From NCBI GenBank assembly GCA_005765155.1, contig VCCP01000008.1:2005135-2069134 (forward strand): a stretch of 64,000 nt of DNA, read 5' to 3'. Below the pieces are notes generated by a model. That model saw only the letters and a program-made list of their open reading frames with translations, did no database searches and was not told where the DNA came from. This stretch comes from Zelopaecilomyces penicillatus (lineage: Eukaryota > Ascomycota > Sordariomycetes > Hypocreales > Pseudodiploosporaceae). Both the position numbers and the translations under genes were made by a program. Below are positions 1 through 9,997 of this stretch, piece by piece; within the stretch, counting starts at the first letter, position 1, and every line of letters begins with the position of its first letter.

Positions 1-2449
1 CCACAGCAGACAAGAACACTGTTGTCGATAACAGTTTCCATCAAACGCAAGATGGTTTGTTTCACATAAGTCGTATTTCTGAGGCTACTGAAATGAACGA
101 CCTTGTCATAGGAGCAAGCAAGCAAGCTGCTCCCAAACCCAGCATATTTGGTGGGGATCCGGCTCGTGCACTGAAGCTTACCATTGGATCACGAGGTCTT
201 TTGGATACGCTTCATTTTATCGAAGATGAAAGTCATGACAAACCTTTACTGCAAGGTGAGGTCGAGTATAAGGTTATGGCTGCGGGTCTCAACTTCCTGG
301 ATGTCATGGTTGCGCTCGATCAAGTGGATGGAGATATGTTGGGAATTGAGGGAGCCGGTGTTGTCACCCGCACAGCGCCAAACTCCAAATTCCAGGTTGG
401 AGACCGCGTGTGCGGTGACGGCCGCGGCACCTTTGGAACCTTTGCCCGTACGAATGAAGATTGCCTAACTAAAATGCCGGAAAAAATGTCATTTACTCTC
501 GCAGCCGGATTTGGAGTCGTCTTTATGACGGCATATGTGTCGCTCTATGAGATCGCTGATATTCAACCTGGCGAGTCTGTACTCATTCATGCAGCGGCTG
601 GCGGTGTGGGTCAAGCTTGCATCCAATTAGCCAAACTCCGAGGAGCTGAGATCTACGCTACGGTTGGGTCTACAAGAAAGCGGGATCATCTTGTTGATCA
701 TTATGGCATTCCAAAAGATCACACATTTTCCAGCAGAGATCTTGTTTTTGCACAGAGCATCAAACGCTTGACGAACGGCCGCGGTATTGATGTTGCAGTG
801 AACTCGCTTTCCGGCGACGCGTTACGGGCCACATGGGATCTGATGGCACCTTTTGGTCGATTCGTCGAGATTGGAAAAGTTGATATATACGCATCGGCAC
901 GTTTAAACATGCACAAGTTCAAGTTCAATGTCAAGTTTGAGTGTGTGGATCTTCGCTTCACAGCGAAAGCGGCCCCTGATAAATTCTCACGGTACCTACA
1001 TTCACTTATGGATCTTGTCCACGCGGGGAAGATTGCAGATATTGAACCTATTCAAACATTTCCTTTTTCGGAAATTCAAGATGCATTTCGTTCCATGCAG
1101 AGTGGTAATCATATGGGCAAAATTGTCATGGTGCCCCATTCGGAGGATATTGTTCCGGTAAGCAAAGCCTGCCGTAGACGATAGTTCTTTATGACTCAAT
1201 GACTAACTCCTCTTAGATTGCTTTCAACCAAAGATTCACCTATTCACTGAGTGCTGAGGCATCATTCGTTGTCTCTGGGGGATTTGGTGGCATTGGAAGG
1301 AGAATTTGCAAGTGGATGGCATCTCGTGGCGCTAAACATCTGATCATCCTCTCTAGATCCGGCCCTTCAACGACAGCTGCTAAAGAGCTCATTCGGGAAC
1401 TTGAATCAATTGGCGTTAGCGTCTGCTGTCCCAAATGCGATGTCTCGGACGAGCAAGCACTCAAACTGGCCTTGGATCAATGTGAGACCCAAGGCATGCC
1501 TCCAGTGAAAGGATGCTTGCAGGCATCCATGGTGCTGCGAGACACCATGTTTGAAAACATGACGCTCGACGAGTACTACGCAGCTCTCAAGCCGAAAGTT
1601 CGCGCCTCCTGGAATCTGCATAAACTTCTGCCCAAGGACATGGATTTTTTCGTTCTGTTATCCTCGATCGCTGGTATACTTGGCAATAGAGGTCAGGCAA
1701 ATTATTGCGCGGGTAACACATACCAAGACGCTCTGGCACGACACCGCGTCTCTATAGGGCAGAATGCAACTGCAATTGATGTTGGAACGGTTCTCTCTGT
1801 TGGCTATGTTGCCGAGATTACCCAACAGGGAGGTAGCGAGCGTACATCCACTGATTTTGATCTAGCTGCTCATTTGCGCAAGACGGGCGTGCAATCAATG
1901 AGAGAAGATGAGCTCATCTCCATCGTCGCCGCAGCATGTGACCCTCAGCGCCAAGTGTCGTCAGCATTATCCATGATCAAAAGTCAGGTCACGTTGGGGC
2001 TGCAGGTGCCTGAGGTAATTCTGACCTCTAAATTCGACGAACCTGGATGGTTACGCGATCCGCTTTTCACTCACCTGCATCGAATACGAGTGCTGGGTAA
2101 CGACAAAAGAGGAGACGGTGTTGCCGATGCAGACCGGAGTGTCAACTACGGTTTGCTTTTGGCTAGAGCTGAGTCTCTAGAAGTTGCAGCGGACATTGCT
2201 TATGAAGCATTGGCTACTAAAATTGTGCGCGCGCTTCATATTTCAGCAGAGGAGGTTGAGCCTAGCAAGCCCCTCACTGCTCTTGGTGTAGATTCTTTAG
2301 TGGCCGTTGAAATCCGTGCCTTTGTGCTTAAGCAGTTAGATGCTGATCTAGCCATATTCGACTTGTTAGAAGCGCAAAGCTTGAGGGTGCTGTCTGAGCT
2401 TATAGTTGCAAGGAGTGGAGCCGTTAAAAAGCTGAATGAAGAGGACTAA
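1..2449 (+). CDS. Highly reducing polyketide synthase, C-terminal part (ER-KR-ACP), cut by window start
   Basis: The frame is open from base 3, so the gene continues to the left of the window and no start codon is seen. Exons are 1-1157 and 1217-2449. The 59 bp intron 1158-1216 begins GTAAGC, has branch GACTAAC at 1201-1207 and ends TTAG, and the frame is kept across it. Domains in order: an enoyl reductase with the nucleotide motif AAAGGVGQACIQLAK near 592-636; a ketoreductase beginning just after the intron with SGGFGGIGRR near 1274-1303 and a YxxxN-type region near 1706; and an acyl carrier protein with LGVDSL near 2282-2299, whose Ser carries phosphopantetheine. In this family the enzyme builds a reduced polyketide chain; there is no thioesterase or reductase after the ACP, so release needs another protein. 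No stop or frameshift is seen in the visible part. Family is firm; product is unknown. Confidence 0.9.
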
Positions 2450-3629
2450 GACACTGGGTAGCTGGGCTTGTAAAAATAGATTTTTACCTTGGAAACCTAT
2501 TATAGTTATAAAACTCTTAATTATCTGCCCGTTCTAATATTGAAACCGTCCCTATAGAAAGCGGCAGTAAGAGCCAGACATTAATAGTATGATCACTCAA
2601 TGATTCACTGTTTATTTTGTTTGCTTTAAATAATTCAGTGTACACATCAAAAATCAGGAGGTGCAATCTTTACCTGATTATTTACAACTTTAATAGAATA
2701 GAAGGGTCTTGTAAGGCTTCTTAGAAGCAACGTGGCTGTGTGCTACCAAAAATAACTCAAGTAGCTATAAACTAAATCTACCTAATCAAGAAGGTTAATC
2801 ATAGAGCGATAACAGTTATAGAATATAGCTTGCCAAGTAATTTATCCTGTACAATATCGCACTTAATTCTCGCACACGTGTGGGATGGCACTAAGACTAT
2901 TCTAGGGCGAGCTATTAAACGGTTTGCATCTGTTTATAGTCTGTAATATGTCTCTTGATCTTTGATAGCGCTAAAGGCAGCCACCCATCCCAATCAGTTG
3001 CCGAAACGAGTGTCCCTTTCCGGTCTATTCTGGTAGACAGTACTAATAGTGATGGTGTGGTAAAGACACCTTTCGGGCAATGAATGGGATGGACATCTTA
3101 TCTTAGAGTTAGGAAAACATTAACTACCTGCCATATTCGCAAACACCACACAATATAAACTGTCCATAATATCACCGAGTCTGACATCAGCTTATACTGT
3201 CAAGGTCTTGTGACGAGAATTGATCATATAAAAGCCAAAAACGACATCTCTTCTTTATATCATTGGTTGATGAAGGGAATAATGCTATATTCAAAACAGG
3301 ATTAAGCAGAACACAGGGAAAGAACTATTGTTTGACGCCTCCTACTTCAGCTTATTAATTGATATAACCAAGATTATAGATTGTAAGACAGAGTAAGCTG
3401 TCAGGCGCTTGTAAATCGCTCTGTATAGAGTCGTCATAATTGTATATCAACTTTATAACACTTCTTTGAAATAAAAAAAAGTATAAAGGCATCCAAACTC
3501 CCTGCCTGGTTAGGTAGATCAGAACATTAAACTTATTCACCTTATTCACCTTATTATCACAGTCACATCTCAAACCTAAATCAACTGCCTTCTTTTACAG
3601 TAACAACAACATCATTTACCAAAAACATC
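2450..3629. other. Intergenic, no gene seen
   Basis: About 1.2 kb between the PKS stop codon and the secreted-protein start. It is AT-rich with short runs but no open frame that looks like a protein and no clear repeat of other parts of the window. It should hold the PKS terminator and the promoter of the next gene. A TATA-like string (tataaag) lies at 3482-3488, about 145 bp before the next ATG. Confidence 0.6.
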
Positions 3630-4142
3630 ATGCTCGCCAAATCTTCCATTATCAAAGCGCTCAGCTTCGCTACTTTCCTCAGCCTCGGGGAAGGTGCTGC
3701 CCTGCCAGAGCCCGTCGACCTTGCCATCACTACATTCAGTCATCTACAGTCTAGAATTCTAGGCAATGAAGCTAGCTCCCTCATCTGTGTTACGCCGGAT
3801 GACAAAAAATGCGGCATCTATATGACTTATACCAATGGACAGAAGCGTGAAACCGTCAAATACCAAACTGGCGGCAGAACAGCATGCGCTTTTCAGATGC
3901 TGCGAAAGAAAACGAATGAGAACGGTTTTTGGGCGGACCTGGAGTTCTTTGGAACTGCAGGGTTCCATATTGGTTTCAATCCTACACGCCGAGAGATTGC
4001 CCTCGGTGACGCTACCTTCAGTAACAATAACCAAGGTCGCTTAAACGGTCGCTGTCGCAATGAGTTTGGCTGGACTGAGAGCGTGGATGTGGCTAAGAGC
4101 GGTGAGGCATTCTGGGGGAACTTGGACAGAAAGCTTTATTAA
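3630..4142 (+). CDS. Small secreted protein, unknown function
   Basis: A single-exon frame of 170 residues. I do not recognise the family. The N-terminus is a typical secretion signal: Lys at position 4, a hydrophobic stretch over residues 7-19, and a likely cleavage near 24-26 (Ala-Ala-Leu-Pro). The mature part of about 145 residues has four cysteines at positions 53, 61, 86 and 142, which could form two disulfides, and is rich in Gly, Asn and aromatic residues. There is no membrane segment or dibasic processing site. The context of the start is aacatcATGC. It lies between a PKS and an MpaB-like oxygenase but nothing in it suggests an enzyme. A secreted effector or antimicrobial-like protein is possible by size and cysteine count only. 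Base composition is like that of the neighbouring intact genes, with no sign of RIP. Confidence 0.75.
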   Translation: MLAKSSIIKALSFATFLSLGEGAALPEPVDLAITTFSHLQSRILGNEASSLICVTPDDKKCGIYMTYTNGQKRETVKYQTGGRTACAFQMLRKKTNENGFWADLEFFGTAGFHIGFNPTRREIALGDATFSNNNQGRLNGRCRNEFGWTESVDVAKSGEAFWGNLDRKLY

Positions 4143-4284
4143 ACAATTCCTATGTATATACGTATCAATTAGGAAATGGGGCCTTAGGGGACTTAGTAGG
4201 GTGCGCAAAGAATACCGGGTATATATATATGATCTTTGTATATGAATAGCAATTCTTTTGTCTGTGAATAGTAATACTTGAAAT

Positions 4285-5879
4285 TTATTGCAGACCACTA
4301 AAGGCTAGACTAAAAGCAAGATTAAGAAAGGATGCTATATAAAAATAAGCAAGCCATATAACAGCTGGTATAAGAGTAGAGTAAAGTAGATAGGATAACC
4401 AGATTGGTATCTTGTTATATAAGACGACCGAAATAAATGTGGTAATAAAGATTGTTATAGGAGCAATAAAGCCTACACAAGGCTGTGCTTTGACTTCGCC
4501 AAGCTCTGTAATCTTATCCATAGATGGGATATACTTGAACTCAAATTTGGTCTTCTCACCAATGCCACCAGCTTTTAGGCTTGTTATCATAGTATATCCT
4601 AGTTTAAGCAAAGTCTGTAAATGAAATGATATTAATTAACACAGTTTCATAGATTATAAGAGTGGGGAAAATAAATTTACCTGGCGTTTTCTTTCCCGAG
4701 TCTTCTCGCTCAGCCATGGATAGGTTTTACTCACGCAAAGCAGAATCCAACATTGCATCTCAACCAGAACCCGGTAGTACAGACCAGGTTTCTCAACGCC
4801 CAATGCAGTGGCTAATTCGCTGCCATTAAATCGATAGACTTGGGCAGCCACATATGCACGAGGCGCGAAAAGAGGTGCCACATATGATTCAGCAGTGATG
4901 ATGTTGTTTGCCAGGGTTATAGATTTTTGAGTTGGCTTTAACTCACTAAGCATGACGGATTCCATCATAGCCCGAGCTTTAGATGGAGTTTCCAACCAGT
5001 CAACCCGAGCACCAACGAGAAACCCAACCCATCGCCAGAGGGCAAGATAGTCTGCGATCTGTTGATCGCTCAACTGCACGCCTTGGCTGGGGAGGGCTGA
5101 GAACACAATAGCCGTTGAATATATTGAAGTGGTGCAGATACAGTGCAGGTCGTTGATCGGCACTCCCCAGTTCTTCACGTCAAAGTAGCCAGGACTTTTG
5201 CGCTCTAGCGCCAAAAGACGTCGCCGCACACCCGCATGAAGCAATCGCACGCGTACTGAGGAAACAAAGCCCTTTCCATTAGGTTTAACGGAATCCACGT
5301 TCTCTATTATCTCCAAAAAATGCTGGAATGTTTCGAGAATTCGGCGTCGGCTGACATTAACACCAAAGCCACCTGTTCTTGCTAGAGTCTCGGCCACTCT
5401 CCAAACACCCATACCGCCAACGAGAGATTTGAACAGAAGCTGTTTAGAAAGGAGTTAGAGAGAAATGATGAATTGGTTTCATTGTGCCCGGGTAAACTGA
5501 CACCAAGAGCGATTTGTCCAAAATACTGATAAACCACTTTTTGACCTCTACCAATCTGATCCCAGTCAACCCAATCAGGTACAGTCGTGATCAAATTCCA
5601 GAATTCTTCCAGCACTTTGTCGTCCTTGGCATGATTTTGGAGCACGGAATAAACATCTCTCTGCCCTTTACCTATGCTAGAGGGGCATTTCCAGCCCTCA
5701 AAGCCTGGTGGCGAAATCTCGTCTATTCTGTCCAGAGCATTATTGGCTATGCTATCATATGTATGCAGCATGCTTTGAATCTGGTCGACGTTGGCGTGAT
5801 GGGACGTCCACTTGAATGTGTGGCCCCAGAGAGTTTGTGACTCCTCCTCAGCTTGGTTGTGGGGAATATAGAAAGCCAT
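4285..5879 (-). CDS. MpaB-like ER-bound oxygenase (DUF2236 family)
   Basis: Three exons on the minus strand join in frame to 488 residues: 5879-5502, 5439-4681 and 4614-4285. Intron 1 (62 bp) begins GTCAGT and has CTAAC before its AG; intron 2 (66 bp) begins GTAAAT and ends TTTACAG. The protein has the family layout: an N-terminal alpha-helical part, then SLVGGMGVWRVAETL near residues 131-145, the conserved RVRLLHAGVRRR block near 189-200 with His194 as a likely haem ligand, the YLALWRWVGFLVG block, and a C-terminal FEFKYIP motif followed by two or three hydrophobic segments that would anchor it in a membrane. MpaB of mycophenolic acid synthesis, in the same family, cleaves a farnesyl chain; the substrate here is unknown. 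It is convergent with the secreted-protein gene and near the PKS. No stop or frameshift is seen. Confidence 0.82.
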
Positions 5880-6390
5880 GTTTTATTTCGATTAACAATA
5901 GAGGAGAGATTGTTGAAACTGTAAAGATTTATTATAAAATTATCCTGACTTTTATCAGCATCGAAGGTTTAGCCTGTATATAGTCCATAAGATTGATTTC
6001 ACTTACCCAGACCGCTCTGGGCTCTAATAGTTATATACAGTATTGTCTTAGAATAGAAGACTCATTTAGATGACATGACTCGTTGATGTAACATCAGTGT
6101 GGGATATTCCGTTATTGCTAGTTTGCATACGTTAAAATTCCACCAATTCACAGCCATTCCTGAGGTTTACTGATAGTGCTTATTATAGGGTTAACGTACC
6201 AACTGATGACTGGCAAGTATACCTTGACTAAACCTGCAGATCCAACTACACTCCTAGCACGTTATGAGGCTGGATAATTCTCTGAAATAAAGGAAGTTTT
6301 GGCCACAAGCACATCCAAATCTCAGTGAGAAAGGACTTTTAGTAAAAGCATCCCTCCCAGATACTGTTTATTCATTATAGCTGTTGGCCA
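5880..6390. other. Intergenic, upstream of the MpaB-like gene
   Basis: About 510 bp holding the promoter of the minus-strand oxygenase gene. I see no protein-like frame and no repeat shared with the rest of the window. Confidence 0.5.
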
Positions 6391-6636
6391 ATGCATGGTG
6401 TACAAAGCCGTCGTAGCATTAAAACCGTTTCGGATCAGGTTTTGGCTGCCTTTGAGAAATTATGCATTGTAGAGAATACGAGCTGGTATATCGAAACTTT
6501 AGGCTGGACACAGAGGCAGATTCGTGATGCTGAGACTAAGGCGTACGAAAGGGTGCTGCCACAGCTTGACCAATTACTTAACAGAACAGCAGCAGAGAAA
6601 CACATGACTTCCCTTGTGGTGTTAGAGAAACAATAG
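6391..6636 (+). CDS. Short open frame, doubtful gene
   Basis: An open frame of 81 residues beginning ATGCATGGTG. The product is polar and predicted helical (many Glu, Gln, Lys, Arg), with no signal peptide, membrane segment or motif that I recognise. Composition is not RIP-like. It may be a remnant of a longer gene or a chance frame. The flanks up to 6918 have no other coding signal. Confidence 0.2.
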   Translation: MHGVQSRRSIKTVSDQVLAAFEKLCIVENTSWYIETLGWTQRQIRDAETKAYERVLPQLDQLLNRTAAEKHMTSLVVLEKQ

Positions 6637-6918
6637 AAGGAACTGATTAGGCAGGGTATAAGATTTTTAACTAGGAGCAGTCGCTAAAGAGCTCTGTGTA
6701 TAGTAAGGATCTAACTTTAAATGAAACTCTAATATTATATAATTAATAGAGTAGATTTCTTTGTCTTTAAAGAGTTAGTTAATTCTGATCCATCTTCTGT
6801 TTTCCTGTCTATTACTATAAAAGCTCATTATATATATAAGGCGATCCCAAAATTACGTCTACGTCCCATACGAGAATCAAGAGTCTTTTGCACTCTCTTC
6901 CTTCCTCTTAGCACGACA

Positions 6919-8120
6919 ATGACAGTCACCACTTTGGTCGTCGTGTTTGACACTACGCTTCACGACCTCTACCCTATAGACAACGAGACCGATCCGCAGC
7001 CGACACTCGTCTACGCGCCGTTTCATGTCTACCAGCGCAGCGCGCTGACCAAGTTTATCTACTACGCCGGGTTGCGAACCGTATAACCCATCACTATAGA
7101 TGAGGCCATTGTCAAGCTGGGCTTGTGGACCTCGCCCTAGCAGAGCCTCTTTGCTGCGGGGCAGATGTCCGTCGTCATCCTTAACCCGATTAAAAAACCG
7201 AGGTGCACTACGAAATCCTGTTGAAACACGGCCTTGCGTTCTTGGACCTGACGTCGCCGCGTTGCATAGTAATTGACACGGTGCCCCGCCCGCAGCAAAT
7301 GCGCAACCCGACTAAGACAGCAGCCGAGGCGGCGCGGATGTTACTGGCTGTCGAGATATACCAGATGCTGTTTGTGGTGAAAGTGTCCAGTCCTTAGGCA
7401 AGGGCATGTCTATCCTGTCCAAGGAAGAAGAGCGCTACCAGCTTCTCGAGATGCTGCGACCGTAGCTACAGCAGATGTTGGAGTAAGTCACCGGTGTCAA
7501 CTACGATTTGCACCCGTGCCTACTGGTCCTACAGGACGACTTCGCGGGTGAAGTGGTGGCCCTCTCGTTCTTCGTCACGCGCAAGAGACCAGCCATCTTG
7601 GTTGGATACTGCAAGTACAAGTTCAACGACGACGGGCAGTGGACCAGCAGCTCTATATCCTATACGAAATAGCACCGCTTCCGCACACTGTACACTGCGT
7701 CGATGGATAAGGCGGCTGCCGTCCTGCACCGTAATGGTTACTAATACAACTCCGCGGGCATCAACATTCTCACGAGTCACAGTCTCTCAAGCGACCAGTA
7801 TATTGTGGACCTCAAAGTGCGCATGGAGGGCACTTTTAGCCTGAGACTGTTCGCGGACCACTTTATGAGACACAGGTTGGGGCAGCCCTTGGTTAAGGCG
7901 GCGTGCTTTTCCTGCTCCTTGGCTGCGATCAAGCAGACATTAGCGCAGGAGATGCATGAGGGCCGCATCGTTATCACGGAGTGGACATATGATGAATCAC
8001 TGACGCTAAGCTTTGGCGTCTTTATCATCGGCGGCCGGAACGCGAACGGGGGCCAAGGGGCAGCACATGCAGGTGCACTACCACGCGGTGCTGAGCCTGG
8101 ATACGGTGGTGGAATGTTAG
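6919..8120 (+). pseudogene. ATP-grasp domain protein, decayed (resembles fungal solid-state-culture-specific ATP-grasp proteins)
   Basis: Starts at ATG 6919 and can be followed to a TAG at 8118-8120 through several frames. In-frame stops lie at CAG/CAA-type positions (for example within RTV*PIT near 7084, TSP*QSL near 7138, RP*LQQ near 7462 and TK*HRF near 7669), each one transition away from a Gln codon. Frame also changes at an A-run near 7190, near 7390 and at a G/C-run near 8050. The readable protein has an N-terminal part of unknown role, LHPCLLVLQDDFAGEVVALS near 7510, FNDDGQWTSSSISY near 7622 and VDLKVRMEGTF near 7806, which fit the ATP-binding and metal-binding half of an ATP-grasp fold. 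These enzymes join carboxylates to amines or thiols. Assignment to the solid-state-culture subgroup is from memory of the family pattern and is tentative. Confidence 0.55.
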
Positions 8121-8271
8121 TGGGCGGCATGAGAAATCTCGATTTTAGACCGCCAACTTTTAGGCCTAATAATACAAAGGAAATAGAGATATGACTAAGG
8201 CTATTAGAGATATTAGGATCCGCTTATTTGAGTAGATTAATATTCTAGTTAATGTAGAATATTGTAAAATC

Positions 8272-8422
8272 TCACCTATTCTGGTTAAGATATAGAAGAT
8301 TCTGCACTCTATACTTGAGATCTGGAAGCTTAAACTTCCTACAGTGTCATAATTGTGTTTTATTGGCCATGGCGCGTGTATAAGAGTGGGTTAAGCTAAA
8401 ATGTTTCAACCGGAATAGGTGA
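8272..8422. mobile_element. Short inverted-repeat element (MITE-like), copy 1
   Basis: A 151 bp unit with terminal inverted repeats: left tcacctattctggttaagata, right end reverse-complemented tcacctattccggttgaaaca (17 of 21 match; every mismatch is a transition). The inside shares a segment with copy 3 (tgcactc..cagtg..ataattgtgt..tataagagtg). No coding capacity, so it would need a transposase from elsewhere. Confidence 0.6.
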
Positions 8423-8455
8423 AAATTTACGGTAGTTGAGTTGCGGGTTGTTGGT

Positions 8456-8472
8456 GGGGGGGGGGGGGGGGG
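8456..8472 (+). repeat. Poly-G run of 17
   Basis: Seventeen G in a row just downstream of the first inverted-repeat element. A shorter run of 11 G is at 34170-34180. These are likely to vary between isolates and to be assembly weak points. Confidence 0.9.
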
Positions 8473-8929
8473 TGAGTAAGGATGGCACTAGCTGTGTTAT
8501 CAGGAAGCAAGCTTAGACCCTGGCCTATTTATGGGTATTAGATATGCACGGTAATAAGGATTGGACTAGCACGTCGATCTCGGCAATCTATTTAACGGCA
8601 TCCTATCTGCCGTGCTATCGATGGAGTCTTATTAAGTGGTGAAGTATATATAGTAATGCTGTTTCAACCATCACACCACTTGCGTGGATACACGCACTTC
8701 CCTCTCCTCTGGCAACTGACTGATAGCCATGTGTAGGTAGGTGAATCATAGTAAATTCAGAGGACGGCCATCGGCGTGCCAAGGGCAGGTTAATGCAGCA
8801 CTAGCTTCCTAGAGGAACCAAAGGAATAGCATCACCATCCTCCCTGGGGCGTCCCAGCAGCGTTAGCGTCATAGATGCGCAGCCATGACTCGCGAAATTA
8901 GCGGCGATGAGTACGAGTCGCGCGCTGTG

Positions 8930-9340
8930 CTGCTCCGGGTTATGCACGAACTTTTCCAGTCTCCACCTTGCAGGATGAGCTTCCCGAGAATATAGCCCGA
9001 GGAATAACGTGGTGCCGCTCCTGCCAGCGGTGTCCAACGTCGGTTCGATACTGGGGCCGGTTCTGGGCAGCATCCTTGCCCAGGGCGGTGTAGAAGGGAC
9101 CGGTGCTGCTGATGGGTGGTTTGGAAAATGGCCGTTTTTGCTGCTGAATACTGCCAATGCAGCAATGAAGTTGGGGTGTGTTGTGTTCATGGGGCTGTAG
9201 TTGAAAGAGACGCTGTCGGATAGTGATTTGAAGAGCGGCAAGCGGCGTGTGTCTGTTATACCGGAGTGGGCTAGACGACTGTATGAGAAGTTCTTGGGAA
9301 AGCGAGCCAGGACGGCGGCGACAGGGTTCGGGCTATGACG
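8930..9340 (+). pseudogene. MFS transporter fragment
   Basis: A stretch reading LLPAVSNVGSILGPVLGSIL near 9015-9074, then WFGKWPFLLLNTANA and a charged loop LKETLSDSDLKSG, matches the middle of fungal drug:H+ antiporters of the major facilitator superfamily (helices 5-6 and the start of the central loop). Upstream, VMHEL and a second piece ending LPENIARG can be read only in other frames, so there is at least one frameshift near 8995, and a TAG at 9199 breaks the loop. N- and C-terminal halves are absent. The fragment sits between inverted-repeat elements and just left of the PKS pseudogene, as a cluster transporter might. Confidence 0.55.
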
Positions 9341-9514
9341 GCCATTATGGCGAGGGAGACGGGTATCAGTATCAGGATCAATGGCTCAGCCAATAATTCA
9401 TCGACATATAGTATGGTTAGAGTGCTCTTATTCCCTGGAGGTGGTAACAGCAGTGTAATTTTTCCCTCTGTTGCCCCTCTAGGCCTTAAAAGGTGCTATC
9501 AAGTAATGTATAAT

Positions 9515-9664
9515 CTCACCTATTCCAGTTAAGATATTTTAGTACCCTTTGCTTTTTGCCCCGACTTACACCTAATACTTCTGTCAGGATAATACTAAAG
9601 TATAAACGCCTTTTACTTCTTTTACGGTGCGATGCTAAAATGTCTTAACTAGATTAAGTAAGAT
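9515..9664. mobile_element. Short inverted-repeat element (MITE-like), copy 2
   Basis: About 150 bp with terminal inverted repeats sharing the core (t/a)tc(c/t)agttaaga(t/c)attttag at both ends. Same TIR family as copies 1 and 3. The right boundary is approximate. Confidence 0.5.
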
Positions 9665-9683
9665 GATACGGTGCTGTCTTAAC

Positions 9684-9919
9684 ATAACTATTCTAGTTAA
9701 GATATTTTGGTATCGCCTACTCTTTCCTGTTGTTCTAGCTATATAGAAGTTAGTTTATATATTAGAACAGGTAGTAGATTAATTAAGAGGTTTTGCACTC
9801 CACACTTCGGATGTGGGAATTGAATTATTCTACAGTGCATAGTCTGGCATAATTATGTCTAATCAGCCACGGTATGTATATAAGAGTAGGCGACGCCAGA
9901 ATGTCTTGACTGGATATTT
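9684..9919. mobile_element. Short inverted-repeat element (MITE-like), copy 3
   Basis: About 236 bp with the best-kept ends of the family: left ctagttaagatattttggta and right (reverse complement) ccagtcaagacattctggcg, both followed inwards by tcgcctactc. The two arms differ only by transitions. It ends about 80 bp before the start codon of the PKS pseudogene and may lie in its promoter. Confidence 0.65.
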
Positions 9920-9997
9920 ATACCACTAGCTGTGTAACGGATGTGATGTTACAATATCCGTTCAGTTCCTCTTCATAGTTTTTTCTATATCAAGACT

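Noticed and set aside
8801..9241. A 146-codon open frame on the minus strand over the transporter fragment
   Set aside because: It is the antisense of a region that reads as MFS helices on the plus strand and has no domain of its own.
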